From Ignavibacteria bacterium (GTDB taxonomy: Bacteria > Bacteroidota > Ignavibacteria > Tepidaquicellales > Tepidaquicellaceae), in contig JADJAH010000038.1 of the NCBI GenBank assembly GCA_016704345.1, positions 124,001-188,000 of the forward strand: a stretch of DNA of 64,000 bases, read 5' to 3'. Position 1 is the stretch's first letter; every line of letters starts with the position of its first letter. The translations under genes were made by a program, and so were the position numbers. Below are positions 37,113 through 46,741 of the stretch, piece after piece. The notes beneath the pieces were generated by a model. The model was not told the DNA's origin, did no database searches, and saw only the letters and a list, made by a program, of their open reading frames with translations.

Positions 37113-37241
37113 ATTCAAATAAATAGAAGTTGAAAAAGTTAAGCATAACATGTTCTGTCTTCAATGCATTTTTAAATCATTTATATCTTTTTATATCAAT
37201 GCTGTCCAAGATAGAATCTGAAACAGTTAGAAATTGTAAAA

Positions 37242-37427
37242 TCAGGAGTTTTTGGCTTTGTACTTTCTCAATAACTCTGAATCCATACCCGAATACTTCT
37301 TCTTCCAATTGTAAAGTGTATTACGCTTGATACCCAGCTGACGGCAAATGGCATCAACATTCTTGCCTGCTTCGAGTTCCATCAGCTACTGTACTATCTG
37401 GCTCTCCGTGAACTTTGATTTCTTCAT
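37242..37427 (-). pseudogene. IS3-family transposase OrfA remnant
   Basis: Sixty-one codons encoding MKKSKFTESQIVQ, a TAG stop, then LMELEAGKNVDAICRQLGIK and RNTLYNWKKKYSGMDSELL. This is the helix-turn-helix N-terminus of an IS3-type OrfA (the family usually reads alanine-leucine at the stop position). It is cut short with no leucine zipper, no OrfB and no visible terminal inverted repeats. It is a dead insertion-sequence fragment next to the damaged T9SS genes. Confidence 0.85.
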
Positions 37428-37591
37428 CTTCTTGTTATTTTAAAAAGTTAGACATTTTTGTCTATTTTTAAACTGTAGGTGTTTTGGGGATACTTACAAT
37501 CTATCGGGTACAAAAAATAGTTTTTAGAGTTCGGTTCATTTCAGTAAATTCAACTATAAAGAATTTATTGTGATAAAAGATAATATCGGCT

Positions 37592-39973
37592 TTGATGACT
37601 TCACTCAATTTGTACTTACAAGAGGAAAGTCAATCAAGGATAAATACAAGAGCGCTGCAATTTGAAACTGCATTGAGCTTTGAGAGGCTCATTGAATACA
37701 TCCGTGACATATCTGTTAATGATAAGTCTCTGAAAGGAAGGTTTGCTTCAGAAATTATTGAAAAGCTCGGAACTGACCATCCGTTCTTGTCAACCGATCT
37801 AAAGCAGGATGTGATCAATGAAAATGAAGAACTGCTGAAAGAGATGATGATGTTTGTGTTTCCTGAAGCATTCTACACGCGTCATACTTATGCCGCCTCA
37901 AAAGCATTCAGTGAAGAGTCTTTCTTTGCAACGCCCGGATTCAGTGCATTAATGGGTTTCGAAAACAAGAATGTCATTGCAGAAAGAAATATCAGTGATG
38001 AAGTATTTGACTATGGTAAGAACATTGCAGGATATGCATCAATCCTGATGGTCCATTATGGTGTGAACGCGCACTTCTCAATACCTATAATATTCAAGAT
38101 CACAGACCCGGTTACCGGACTTGACAGGCACTTTAAAGTGAATACGGCAAACGAGTTTCTTCATATTCACTGCAAGACCTCCCCCAAAGTACTCACACAA
38201 GAACAATTGACAGAAGCAAAAATGCGGATATATGATATCAACTTCATGAAAGAGCTTCTGGAACCTGAGAACTATATTTTCCGGGGGTTCCTTGTTGTCA
38301 ATCTGATAAACGTTACAGACACTGCAATTATTTCCGACATTAAAAATGATCTTCTTGAGAAGGACTCTGTTACGGTGTTATCCGGTTTTTTAAAACTTCA
38401 GCACAAGCTTCGTTCACTTATCAATTGCCCCGGACTGTTGCTTGGACTTTCTTCTTATAACGGCAGTTCTGTAATCAATGCGTCCTCATTTACGAAGATC
38501 GGGCACAGCTTCATTGGAGCCGATGCAGAGTATTCGAGCGAACCAATTACTGAAGACACAATTCACGGGCAGGCAATAATCAAAGAAGATCTCAATTTGT
38601 CATGATCTTATGAAAAAGGAGAGACGCAGCAAACTTGAAGAATCAATACTCAAATCAGGTATAAGAAATATTCTTGTCGCACCCTTATACATGAAGATGC
38701 AATAGTGGGTGTCCTTGAATTGTGTTCTTCTACTCCGGGAATGATTAGTCCGATCAACGCTCGAAGTTAAGTGAATTATTTCCGTTGCTTTCTCTGGCAG
38801 TTTCCGGAATCATAGATGACAGGGACAGCAAAATAGATGCAATCATAAAAGAGAAGTGCACGGCTATTCATTCATCACTTGAATGGCGATTCAGGGAAGC
38901 GGCAGCTGTTGTGTTGTCCGGAGAGAAACGAAGGTAGAATTGTTGAGATTGAAGACATAGTGTTTGACAATGTTTATTCACTCTACGGATTGTCTGATAT
39001 TAGAAATTCTTCTGTTCACAGAAGTATTTCCATTAATGATGATCTTATTGAGAATCTGGAACTCGCTTCTGAAACGATTGGCAGGTTCTCAGAATCAAAG
39101 GGCAATCTTGCATTGGAGCAGTTAAGGCATCAAATCAACGAGAAGATCAAATTACTGCAAGTAAGTATTGATAGTCCGGATGTGGCAAATGCTAAATGGT
39201 TTGTGAGGGAAGAATTGAATCCTGTGCTGAGGCACTTCGGTTCACTGAATGACAGCAACAGAAAATTGTATGAAGAATATATTGAAAGACTGGATGGAAA
39301 TCTGGGAGTGATCTATAGAAAAAGGAGACAGTATGAAGACAGTGCAGCGAGCATCAATAATCTCATTGCATCTATACTTGATGCTGAGCAGCCAAAGATT
39401 CAGGAAGTATTTCCGCATTACTTCGAGAGGTTCAAGACAGACGGTGTGGATCACACTATTTATATAGGTCAGTCAATGGTGAAAGACCGAAAGTTTGAAA
39501 TGCTGTATCTGAATAATCTCCGAATCTGGCAATTGAACATCATGTGCAGAATTGCCAGGGAGACTGCCTTGATGAAGCCCGAATTGCCGGTTCCTCTTGA
39601 TACGGCTCACCTCATACTCATTCAGGGATCGCCTTTGTCAATCAGGTTCAGGTATGATGAAAAGAAGTTTGATGTTGACGGTACCTACAATGTCAGATAC
39701 GAGATCCTCAAGAAGAGAATTGATAAAGTCCAGATTAAGGGTGTGAATGAGCGCTTGACTCAGCCGGCAAAGATCGCGCTGGTTTATGCTGCAAGAGAAG
39801 AGATCGGTGAATATCTGGAGTACATTAAGTTTCTTCAATCAAAAGAAATTCTGCTTAAAGATCTTGAGGAGTTTGAGTTGGAAGAATTGCAGGGTGTCTC
39901 AAATCTGAAGGCGATAAGGGTTGGTGTGAATTTGAATGGCGAACAATCTTCACATGTATCTTCTGAATCTTAG
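37592..39973 (+). pseudogene. GAF-domain-like regulatory protein, frameshifted in the middle
   Basis: The 5' part (37592-38605, 337 residues) and the 3' part (38879-39973, 364 residues) belong together. Between them the three frames supply a continuous message in pieces: MKKERRSKLEESILKSGIRN, then EDAIVGVLELCSSTPGMISP, then LSELFPLLSLAVSGIIDDRD and CTAIHSSLEWRFREAA. At least four single-base shifts (near 38605, 38685, 38770 and 38920) separate them. Corrected length is about 790 residues, matching a Bacteroidota family annotated as GAF-domain proteins, of unknown ligand. No nonsense substitutions are visible in the flanking halves. Confidence 0.7.
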
Positions 39974-39982
39974 ATAGAATGT

Positions 39983-40918
39983 TCATTTCACAATTGACAT
40001 TGTTTTTGTCACGGCAGAGAGTCCATCAACATAAAGTGTATAGAAATAAGCCCCGCTTGGAAATATCCCCGGCCTGAAACTCAACTTCATAAAGTCCGGC
40101 ATTCTGTCTTGCATTCACAAGTTCGGAAATCAATCTGCCGGTAACATCGTGTATCTTAATAGAAATGTAACTTGAAGTTTGTAATTTGTAACTGATCATT
40201 GTAGAAGGATTGAACGGATTAGGATAATTCTGATACAATTCAAACCCGTTTGGAATAGTTGAAGCGCTGCTGTTGATACCGATTGAACCGCTTCTGTTTC
40301 CGATCAGCAAGTCGTCAAGGTTGCACCAGAGAGCATTCTCGACCGGGATGTAATATCTGAAGGCTATAAATATCTTTTGCCCTGCAAACTGTGACAAGTC
40401 ATACAAATGTTGCTTCCAGAAATTTATGTTCGTATCAAGCGCGCTCTTTATAGTTGTGATCTTCTGAAAAGCCGAAGAAGTATTTTGCGAGTTGCAAGCC
40501 CATATCTGAACTGAATCAACATAGTACGCAATGCCGGGAGTGTTCCCGAGCAGTGCCATGAATATCAAACTGTCTCCCTGTGCAATGCGGAGACTGTCTG
40601 TCCACACCCAGTCATCGCTTACATAGTTGCCGCCCTTGCCCGAAAACCAGGAGATGTGCAGTGATTTCTTTCCGCTGTACGCTTGCGGGCGATTCACAAT
40701 AGTATCGCCGCCAAGTATCTGATTCGTGTCGCGGATTGCCCAGCTCTTTCCCCGTCCAAAAAATTACTGTCCGCATCAAGTTTCTTCCATCCCTGCGGAA
40801 GACTGTCGGCATTGAGCGCTACATTCTCAAAGTCAGACTGGAAGAGAATTCTCTGGGAGTATGAAGGAACAGAAAGGATTATTAGTAACAGAGAAACAGA
40901 GAATATTTGTTGGATCAT
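39983..40918 (-). pseudogene. T9SS-sorted 'choice-of-anchor'-like secreted protein, frameshifted
   Basis: Start ATG 40918 gives a signal peptide (MIQQIFSVSLLLIILSVPSY) and ILFQSDFENVALNADSLPQGW, the opening typical of cleaved-adhesin/choice-of-anchor J domains. After a shift near 40760 the frame continues SWAIRDTNQILGGDTIVNRP and a jelly-roll body (DWVWTDSLRIAQGDSLIFMA). The T9SS end has NYPNPFNPSTMISYKL; a second shift near 40053 is needed to reach GAYFYTLYVDGLSAVTKTMS and the stop at 39983. Corrected length is about 310 residues. A 21-bp repeat array lies directly upstream. Confidence 0.75.
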
Positions 40919-41009
40919 TGCTTGAATAAATTGATAAAGTTTAAAGTGACGTCAGGACTTTCATCGTGACGCTTACAGAAATCATTCCGGGATATAATTC
41001 CCGACACCT

Positions 41010-41198
41010 CAGCAAAAGAGTTCAAGCGCTCAGCAAAAGAGTTCAAGCGCTCAGCAAAAGAGTTCAAGCGCTCAGCAAAAGAGTTCAAGCGCTCAGCAAA
41101 AGAGTTCAAGCGCTCAGCAAAAGAGTTCAAGCGCTCAGCAAAAGAGTTCAAGCGCTCAGCAAAAGAGTTCAAGCGCTTGGCAAAAGAGTTTGAACGCT
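41010..41198 (+). repeat. 21-bp minisatellite array, nine units
   Basis: Eight perfect 21-bp units (41010-41177) and a ninth diverged unit (41178-41198). Because 21 is a multiple of three, several frames stay open. On the plus strand one frame reads AKEFKRS heptads, ending AKEFKRLAKEFERLAKMVLV and a stop about 50 bp on; it has no start codon upstream. On the minus strand a frame of LNSFAER heptads ends in a four-base overlap with the start of the choice-of-anchor gene. There are no spacers, so it is not a CRISPR array. Confidence 0.92.
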
Positions 41199-41263
41199 TG
41201 GCAAAAATGGTCCTTGTTTACAGCAAATTAGCTTTTTTGCACAGCTGACATGCCAAATTGGTC

Positions 41264-41340
41264 CTGCTAAAGAGTTCGGACGCTCTGCTAAAGAGTTCGG
41301 ACGCTCTGCTAAAGAGTTCGGACGCTCTGCTAAAAGTGCA
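41264..41340 (+). repeat. Second 21-bp array, three units and a partial, sister of the first
   Basis: Three identical 21-bp units (41264-41326) and a partial. The unit matches the first array at 16 of 21 positions. In the plus-strand frame it reads AKEFGRS heptads, ending AKSANSAKKLIFVAFDL and a stop. The two arrays lie 65 bp apart and are not in the same frame. Confidence 0.85.
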
Positions 41341-41400
41341 AATTCTGCCAAAAAACTAATTTTCGTAGCTTTTGATCTATGAGAAAGGACAGCTTGACAA

Positions 41401-41434
41401 TAATTCCTAATTCCTAATTCTCAATTCTTAATTC
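41401..41434 (-). repeat. Short heptanucleotide array after the DUF1501 stop
   Basis: About five units; on the minus strand they read GAATTAA/GAATTGA/GAATTAG, purine-rich in the direction of the upstream DUF1501 gene, whose stop codon directly abuts them. Confidence 0.8.
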
Positions 41435-42985
41435 TTACTTCACAACCATCATCTTCTTCGTATCCTGAAACTTTCCAGCCCTAAGCTTATAAAAATAAAC
41501 TCCGCTAGACAAGCTTGATCTTCCGGTCACATCAAAAGTCACGGAATAAGTGCCGGAGTTCATGTAACCGTCTGCAAGCGTCTGAACCACTCTCCCGGAT
41601 GTGTCGTAAACCTTCAGTGATACATTAGACGATTGTTTAAGGGTGAATGAAATTTTAGTGGACGGGTTGAACGGGTTCGGAAAATTCTGATTTAAAATTA
41701 CTTCCCCCGCAACTTGCTTCTTCGGCATTGAGTTTTGCGGGATGATGAGCGGCAGGGTGTTGAACTGCTGCAGCAAGACATTCAGGAGTTCATCATCGGT
41801 TGCCGCAAAGAGTTGCTTGAGCACAGAAGCATAGATCTGTCTGAAGTCATACTGATGAATGAGATTGTTATTCACCAGATTTATCAGATCGGGATTGTTG
41901 CCGTAAACACCTTCATTTACAAGATCACCGAAGATGAACATGGGTGCGGCGGTTCCGTGATCTGTGCCGGAACTGCCGTTCTCATTCACTCTTCTGCCAA
42001 ACTCCGAAATGGTCATCCCCACAACTCTGTTGTTGATGTTGTTCAGAGAAAGATCCTGCATGAATGCTGCAACACCGGAGTTAAGTTGATTGAGAAGATT
42101 CAGATGTGTGTTTGTCTGATTCGAGTGAGTATCAAACCCGCCGAGAGTAACTACATAGAGCCGTGTCTGCAATCCGCCGTCAATAAGCTTTGCAACGATC
42201 TTCAACTGATCAGCGAGGCGATTATTTGTGGGATACGTTGCGAGATTCTGTCCGTTGTCTGCCGCCTGCTTCACCCTTGTAGCATATTGTAGAGAATCAG
42301 CCATTACTTTTCTTGTGAAGTTCAGCTCATCACCGGCAAGAGTCTTTACTCTTTCATAACCCGAGTATGCACCGCCCTGAACCAACTGATAAAACTGGTT
42401 AGGATCCTGAAACGACAATGCCATGGTACCAACTTGTGATATAAGCGAAAGGTCAGCGCTTGTTCCTATCTGAATTGACATCGGATCATTCGGCATCTGT
42501 CCGGGATAGTTCGGATACTCTTCGTGAAGATATCTGCCGAGCCAGCCGGTAGTAAGTATTGTGCTTGCATCAGATGCAGTATGCCAAATGTCAGTGGAGC
42601 GAAAGTGAGAAAAATTCGGATTGGGATATCCTACATTCTGAACCACGGCAAATTTTCCATCAAGCATAAGATTTCTAAACTCTGTAAGCGCAGGATGAAG
42701 TCCCATAGTGGAATTAGGAATCGTGAGAACGCTTGAAGAAGAAATACCAATGTTCGGACGCTTCACATAATACTGACTGTCCTGATACGGCACAACAGTA
42801 TTCAAACCGTCATTTCCTCCGAGAAGCTGAATGACAACAAGAACTTTGTCCGTGTCAACAAACGGATCCAGGAGTTTTGCGGCAACGGAATTCAGACCGA
42901 GCGCTTTCATCGGTATGGAGTTGAACGTAAGAGCCGCTCCTGCTCCTCCCACCGCTACCGTCTTGATGAAATCTCTTCTTTTCAT
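41435..42985 (-). CDS. DUF1501-family exported protein with T9SS sorting domain
   Basis: A 516-residue protein with a twin-arginine-like signal (MKRRDFIKTVAVGGAGAALT), the DUF1501 core (VVIQLLGGNDGLNTVVPYQD, WLGRYLHEEYPN, VVTLGGFDTHSNQ, GMTISEFGRRVNENGSSGTD and HGTAAPMFIFG) and a C-terminal T9SS domain with NFPNPFNPSTKISFTL. DUF1501 is a sulfatase/phosphatase-superfamily relative of unknown substrate. It is nearly always paired with DUF1800, here the next gene upstream. A Tat-type signal with a T9SS tail would send it folded to the periplasm before sorting, which is unusual if true. The gene is intact. Confidence 0.88.
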   Translation of the reverse strand: MKRRDFIKTVAVGGAGAALTFNSIPMKALGLNSVAAKLLDPFVDTDKVLVVIQLLGGNDGLNTVVPYQDSQYYVKRPNIGISSSSVLTIPNSTMGLHPALTEFRNLMLDGKFAVVQNVGYPNPNFSHFRSTDIWHTASDASTILTTGWLGRYLHEEYPNYPGQMPNDPMSIQIGTSADLSLISQVGTMALSFQDPNQFYQLVQGGAYSGYERVKTLAGDELNFTRKVMADSLQYATRVKQAADNGQNLATYPTNNRLADQLKIVAKLIDGGLQTRLYVVTLGGFDTHSNQTNTHLNLLNQLNSGVAAFMQDLSLNNINNRVVGMTISEFGRRVNENGSSGTDHGTAAPMFIFGDLVNEGVYGNNPDLINLVNNNLIHQYDFRQIYASVLKQLFAATDDELLNVLLQQFNTLPLIIPQNSMPKKQVAGEVILNQNFPNPFNPSTKISFTLKQSSNVSLKVYDTSGRVVQTLADGYMNSGTYSVTFDVTGRSSLSSGVYFYKLRAGKFQDTKKMMVVK

Positions 42986-43003
42986 AAAGCTGTTTGTAAA
43001 ATT

Positions 43004-44430
43004 TTATACCAGTTGATATTCCGCAAGATACATTGCTGACTTGAGGAACTTCTTTATTCGTGATGGAGCCTGAGGATCGTTGATATCCCAGTCGTAAACT
43101 TCCGAGCCATCCAAAAGCACAAGCAGCAGTTCTTCTCTTTGCTTGGGCGTCAGAGTGAGCCTTATCAGATGTTCGCACATCTCGTTCACTAATTTAACAG
43201 CATCATTCGGATCAGAGAAACTCATAGCGTAAGAGATTGGATCAACGGAGAATCCGGTTGGCGTAAGGTCTTTCTTAACTCCTGTGATTATGCTTTCAAG
43301 AAATGAAGTTCTTGTCGGCAATGAATTTGTATTCACCCATTCCCTGTATCCCGGCCATCCCTGAACATTCGGCGGCTCGAGTAATAACTGCCCTGAAGAA
43401 CTTGCCTGCGAAGAAACATAAGCCATGTGTGTGTTGATGTTCGAACTGTCGAGTGAGATTTTCAATTGTCTTAATGAGCTTATCATAATATCGATAGGGG
43501 ATTTGATCACTGAGCTGATGACATTCTCGGAGAAGAACAATTGGCTTTTGAACAGTGTCTTGAGCAACGGCATAGTTTCATAGTTACTGTTGCGCAGTAT
43601 GTCAGCCATCTCGTTTATTACAGGCATTGCGTAGCTCATGTCATCTTTTTGCGTTACAAAGTTTCTATATAACTTTTTGCAGAAGAACACCGCTGTTTCC
43701 GGCTTGGAAAAGATTATATCTGCAACATCTTCATCATCAAAGTTGCCTGTTTGTCCGAGATAGGTCTTCTGCCCGTTATCATGCCTGTTTGCAACGAACT
43801 GCGAAGTGAGTCCGTTGATTGTCCAACCGGTAAGAGCTCTTGCTCCTTCGCGTATATCGTTTTCAGTATAATTTCCTATGCCTACTGTAAACAGTTCAAG
43901 AAGTTCGCGAGAATAATTTTCATTTGGACTGCCTGCTGTGTTAAGCCTCCCGTCAAGATAGTAGAGCATTGCCGGATCTCTTGTAACAGACTTTGTCAGA
44001 TTCTTGAAATTGCCGAAGGCATTGTTTCTGAACAGAGTGTTCTGAATATACATGTGCTGCGGAATTCTCACAGTAGTGGCTTCGGAAGTAAAATGATTAT
44101 GCCAGAAGAGAACCATCTTTTCTCTGAATGACACAGGCTGTTCATACATGAGTTTCATCCACCAGTATCTTAGCATGCTGAACCTTGCATTGTTAAGATT
44201 AGAGCCGTAGTTGGGAGTTTCTGTAACCCAGGTTCCGGGAGGATCAGGCAATGGAAGATTTTGAAAAAGCAATTCGACTGCTTCGCCCGGAGTAAGAGTC
44301 ATGACATAACTTATGTCGGATGTCTTTGCTCCAAACATTGTTCTGTTAAGAAGATGCGACACGAGTTTCTTATTCCACGGCGCGATGTTGCCGGAATAAA
44401 GGGATTGAGTAAACCTGTTTCTGATCTCAT
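43004..44430 (-). pseudogene. DUF1800-family protein, probable frameshift near the start
   Basis: From GTG 44362 the frame runs 452 residues with DUF1800 features: SHLLNRTMFGAKTSDISYVM, LFWHNHFTSEATTV, NENYSRELLELFTVGIGNYT, ARALTGWTINGL and a C-terminal EPPNVQGWPGYREWVN. The same frame is open upstream (SGNIAPWNKKLV) but has no start codon before a TAG. ATG 44430 begins MRSETGLLNP in another frame, and a one-base loss in the CCC/TTT run near 44400 would join them to the usual DUF1800 opening. Function unknown; partner of the DUF1501 gene 18 bp downstream. Confidence 0.8.
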
Positions 44431-44601
44431 GCTATTGAAGTTAATGAATTACAATAGACGGACTTTAGACCAATGATGTTTTTGAATGGTTTAACTTAGT
44501 GCTAATGGATTTGAGATTCAATAGTTTTGGTTTGTATGGAGCAAAGTATTGTAATGTCTCATTGGCGTCGGGACTTCCGAACCGTCTCGAGGTTACAAGT
44601 G

Positions 44602-44619
44602 TCAGGACGAAAGTCCTGA
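44602..44619. repeat. GAAA-loop hairpin
   Basis: A perfect seven-base stem TCAGGAC/GTCCTGA around GAAA. A degraded relative lies near 40952-40970. It has the look of a dispersed extragenic palindrome. Confidence 0.6.
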
Positions 44620-44740
44620 TGCCACAATGAAACAATCCCCTTTTCACGTCATCCCTGCCCGCCTGCGCGAATGCACAGTGACAACCTCAACTCCATAAGA
44701 CAAGCAGGCGTGAGCAGGGATCTTGCGGTACATTGTAGTT

Positions 44741-45545
44741 TTCGTCTTCGCAGAGTTACCCGCCTACTTTAAAGACCGATGAGAAACTATTATTTTGCCA
44801 AGGCGGGAACTCTGCGATAAAAGGAATACTTGTCCTGCGGCAGAGCTTATCGGGAATGGGGAACGGTTCTCTGCGCCGATATTCCAACAAAACCGGATAT
44901 CTGTCCCCGCATTGTTCTCCCATTCCTTAAGCCTGAAACAAATACAATTCTAAGAACTTTTTCTCAGAACTACACCTCCGAAATATTTGAATGCAATCAT
45001 ACGAGTCCCCGCGTAAATTGTTGAGAGATATGTAAAGTGTAATAGTGCGGGTGACTCTGCGGGGACGGAAAAAATCAAGAATTATCGAAGGAAGAAAAAA
45101 TCTTTCGTCTTCGCAGAGTTACCCGCCTACTTCAAAGACCGATGAGAAACTATTATCTTGTCAAGGCGGGAACTCTGCGATAAAAGGAATACATGTCCTG
45201 CAGCAGAGTCCCCGCGCAAATTGTTATGAGATAAGTAAAGTATAATAGTGCGGGTGACTCTGCGGGGACGGAAAAAATCAAGAATTATCGAAGGAAGAAA
45301 AAATCTTAATCCTAAAAACGCAAATTGAACTGTGGTGTAGTCTGCCGTTGTTTGAATGTTCCCCCAAAGTTTTCGTCTTCGCAGAGTTACCCGCCTACTT
45401 CAAAGACCGATGAGAAACTATTATCTTGTCAAGGCGGGAACTCTGCGATAAAAGGAATACTTGTCCTGCAGCAGAGTCCCCGCGCAAATTGTTATGAGAT
45501 AAGTAAAGTATAATAGTGCGGGTGACTCTGCGGGGACGGAAATAA
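44741..45545. repeat. Dispersed hairpin element, three copies plus an extra tail copy
   Basis: A head module of about 107 bp occurs at 44741-44845, 45104-45208 and 45371-45475. Each contains CGCAGAGTTACCCGCC and, 45 bp on, GGCGGGAACTCTGCG, its near-perfect inverse. A tail module of about 70-100 bp follows in copies two and three (45205-45300, 45475-45545) and stands alone at 45000-45103; it holds CAGAGTCCCCGCG and GCGGGTGACTCTG. Copy one is interrupted after 44845 by about 155 bp of other sequence. Open frames within are repeat artefacts. No transposase is nearby. Confidence 0.85.
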
Positions 45546-45674
45546 TATCTTTTTGTTAAACTTTTCACGAAACTTATTGAGCAAAACTTAATTTCGTGAA
45601 TTTATACCTTTCTAATACGAACAATTTAATGTAGATTTCACAAATGCTTATATTCAAACATAATTGCCACACTT

Positions 45675-46741
45675 ATGAGCACTTCTCCTTTTCCTAAAAT
45701 TATTGCCCCTGTCTACAAACCCGGGATGCCTATCAGTCGTGTTGGAAATTTTTTCTTGCGCTTCATTACTGATGAAAGGATTTGCCTTTGTGAGGCTTTG
45801 TTTGATAATATGCTTAACTACGATTCCTGCGGCTATTTATCTCTTCATTGCGGAAGAGTTTAACTGGTGGCTGGCACTAATATATTTCCTGTACAATTCT
45901 ATTTTCCTAATGGGACCATATATTCTAATGTTGCACAATGTTTCACATCGTATGTTTTTCAAAAGGAAATTCAATTTCCTTAACAGGGCAGTGACCTGGA
46001 TCTTCAGTCCACTATTTGGCGAAACACCAGGAGAGTTACTTTGCTCATCATCTTGGAATGCATCATCCGGAAAATAATCTCTCAGAAGATTTAAGCAGTA
46101 CAATGAAATTTCAACGAGATAGTTTCTTCGATTTCATGCGCTACTTCATTAAGTTCTTCGTGTTCATAGTTCCTGATCTGTCTACTTATCTGAAAAAAAA
46201 AGAGAGAGAATACTCAGAGATTTTTGATAGGTGAGTCTATCTGGTATATTCTGATTATTGTTCTGATGCTTCTTAACTGGAAGGCAACACTCGTAGTATT
46301 TGTAATTCCTGTTATCTTCACACGGTTTATGATGATGGCAGGCAATTGGGCACAACATGCATTCATAGATCTTAATGCCCCGAATAACTGCTTTCGTAAC
46401 AGCATCACCTGTATCAATTCGTCATACAATAAGAAGTGTTTCAATGACGGCTATCACATAGGTCATCATCTTCATCCTTCAATGCACTGGACCGAAATGC
46501 CCGTTGATTTTGAAAAAATATAAGTCGTTATGCCGAAGAAAAAGCCATCGTTTTCCAGAAGCTTGATTATTTTGTGATATGGTTTCTTCTGATGACAAAA
46601 AATTATAAATCGCTGTCAAAATACTTCGTTGATCTGTCACCGGAAAAAAGCAGGACAAATACAGAGATCATTAGCATGATGAAGGAAAGAGTCAGAAGAT
46701 TTGTACCGACTGCCAGCCAGGAAGCATTTCACACTTCATAG
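45675..46741 (+). pseudogene. Fatty acid desaturase, four frameshifts
   Basis: ATG 45675 opens MSTSPFPKIIAPVYKPGMPI. Across broken frames the membrane desaturase family appears: helices around YLFIAEEFNWWLALIYFLYN, the histidine boxes HNVSH (near 45935), HHLGMHH (near 46050) and HIGHHLHP (near 46460), with GNWAQHAF between. The end reads SPEKSRTNTEIISMM to TAG 46741. Shifts lie near 45778, 46030, 46220 and 46517. All iron-ligand histidines are kept, so the damage is recent or is sequence error. Corrected length is about 355 residues. The bond position desaturated is unknown. Confidence 0.8.

Noticed and set aside
40966..41193. Plus-strand frame of LSKRVQA repeats with a GTG start
   Set aside because: Another phase of the same 21-bp array; the corresponding phase of the sister array has a stop, so it is the least supported reading.
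41010..41340. CRISPR array
   Set aside because: Units are contiguous with no spacers, and no cas genes are present.
45045..45513. Two near-identical small frames around the hairpin repeats
   Set aside because: They repeat because the DNA element repeats; no ribosome site or family supports them.
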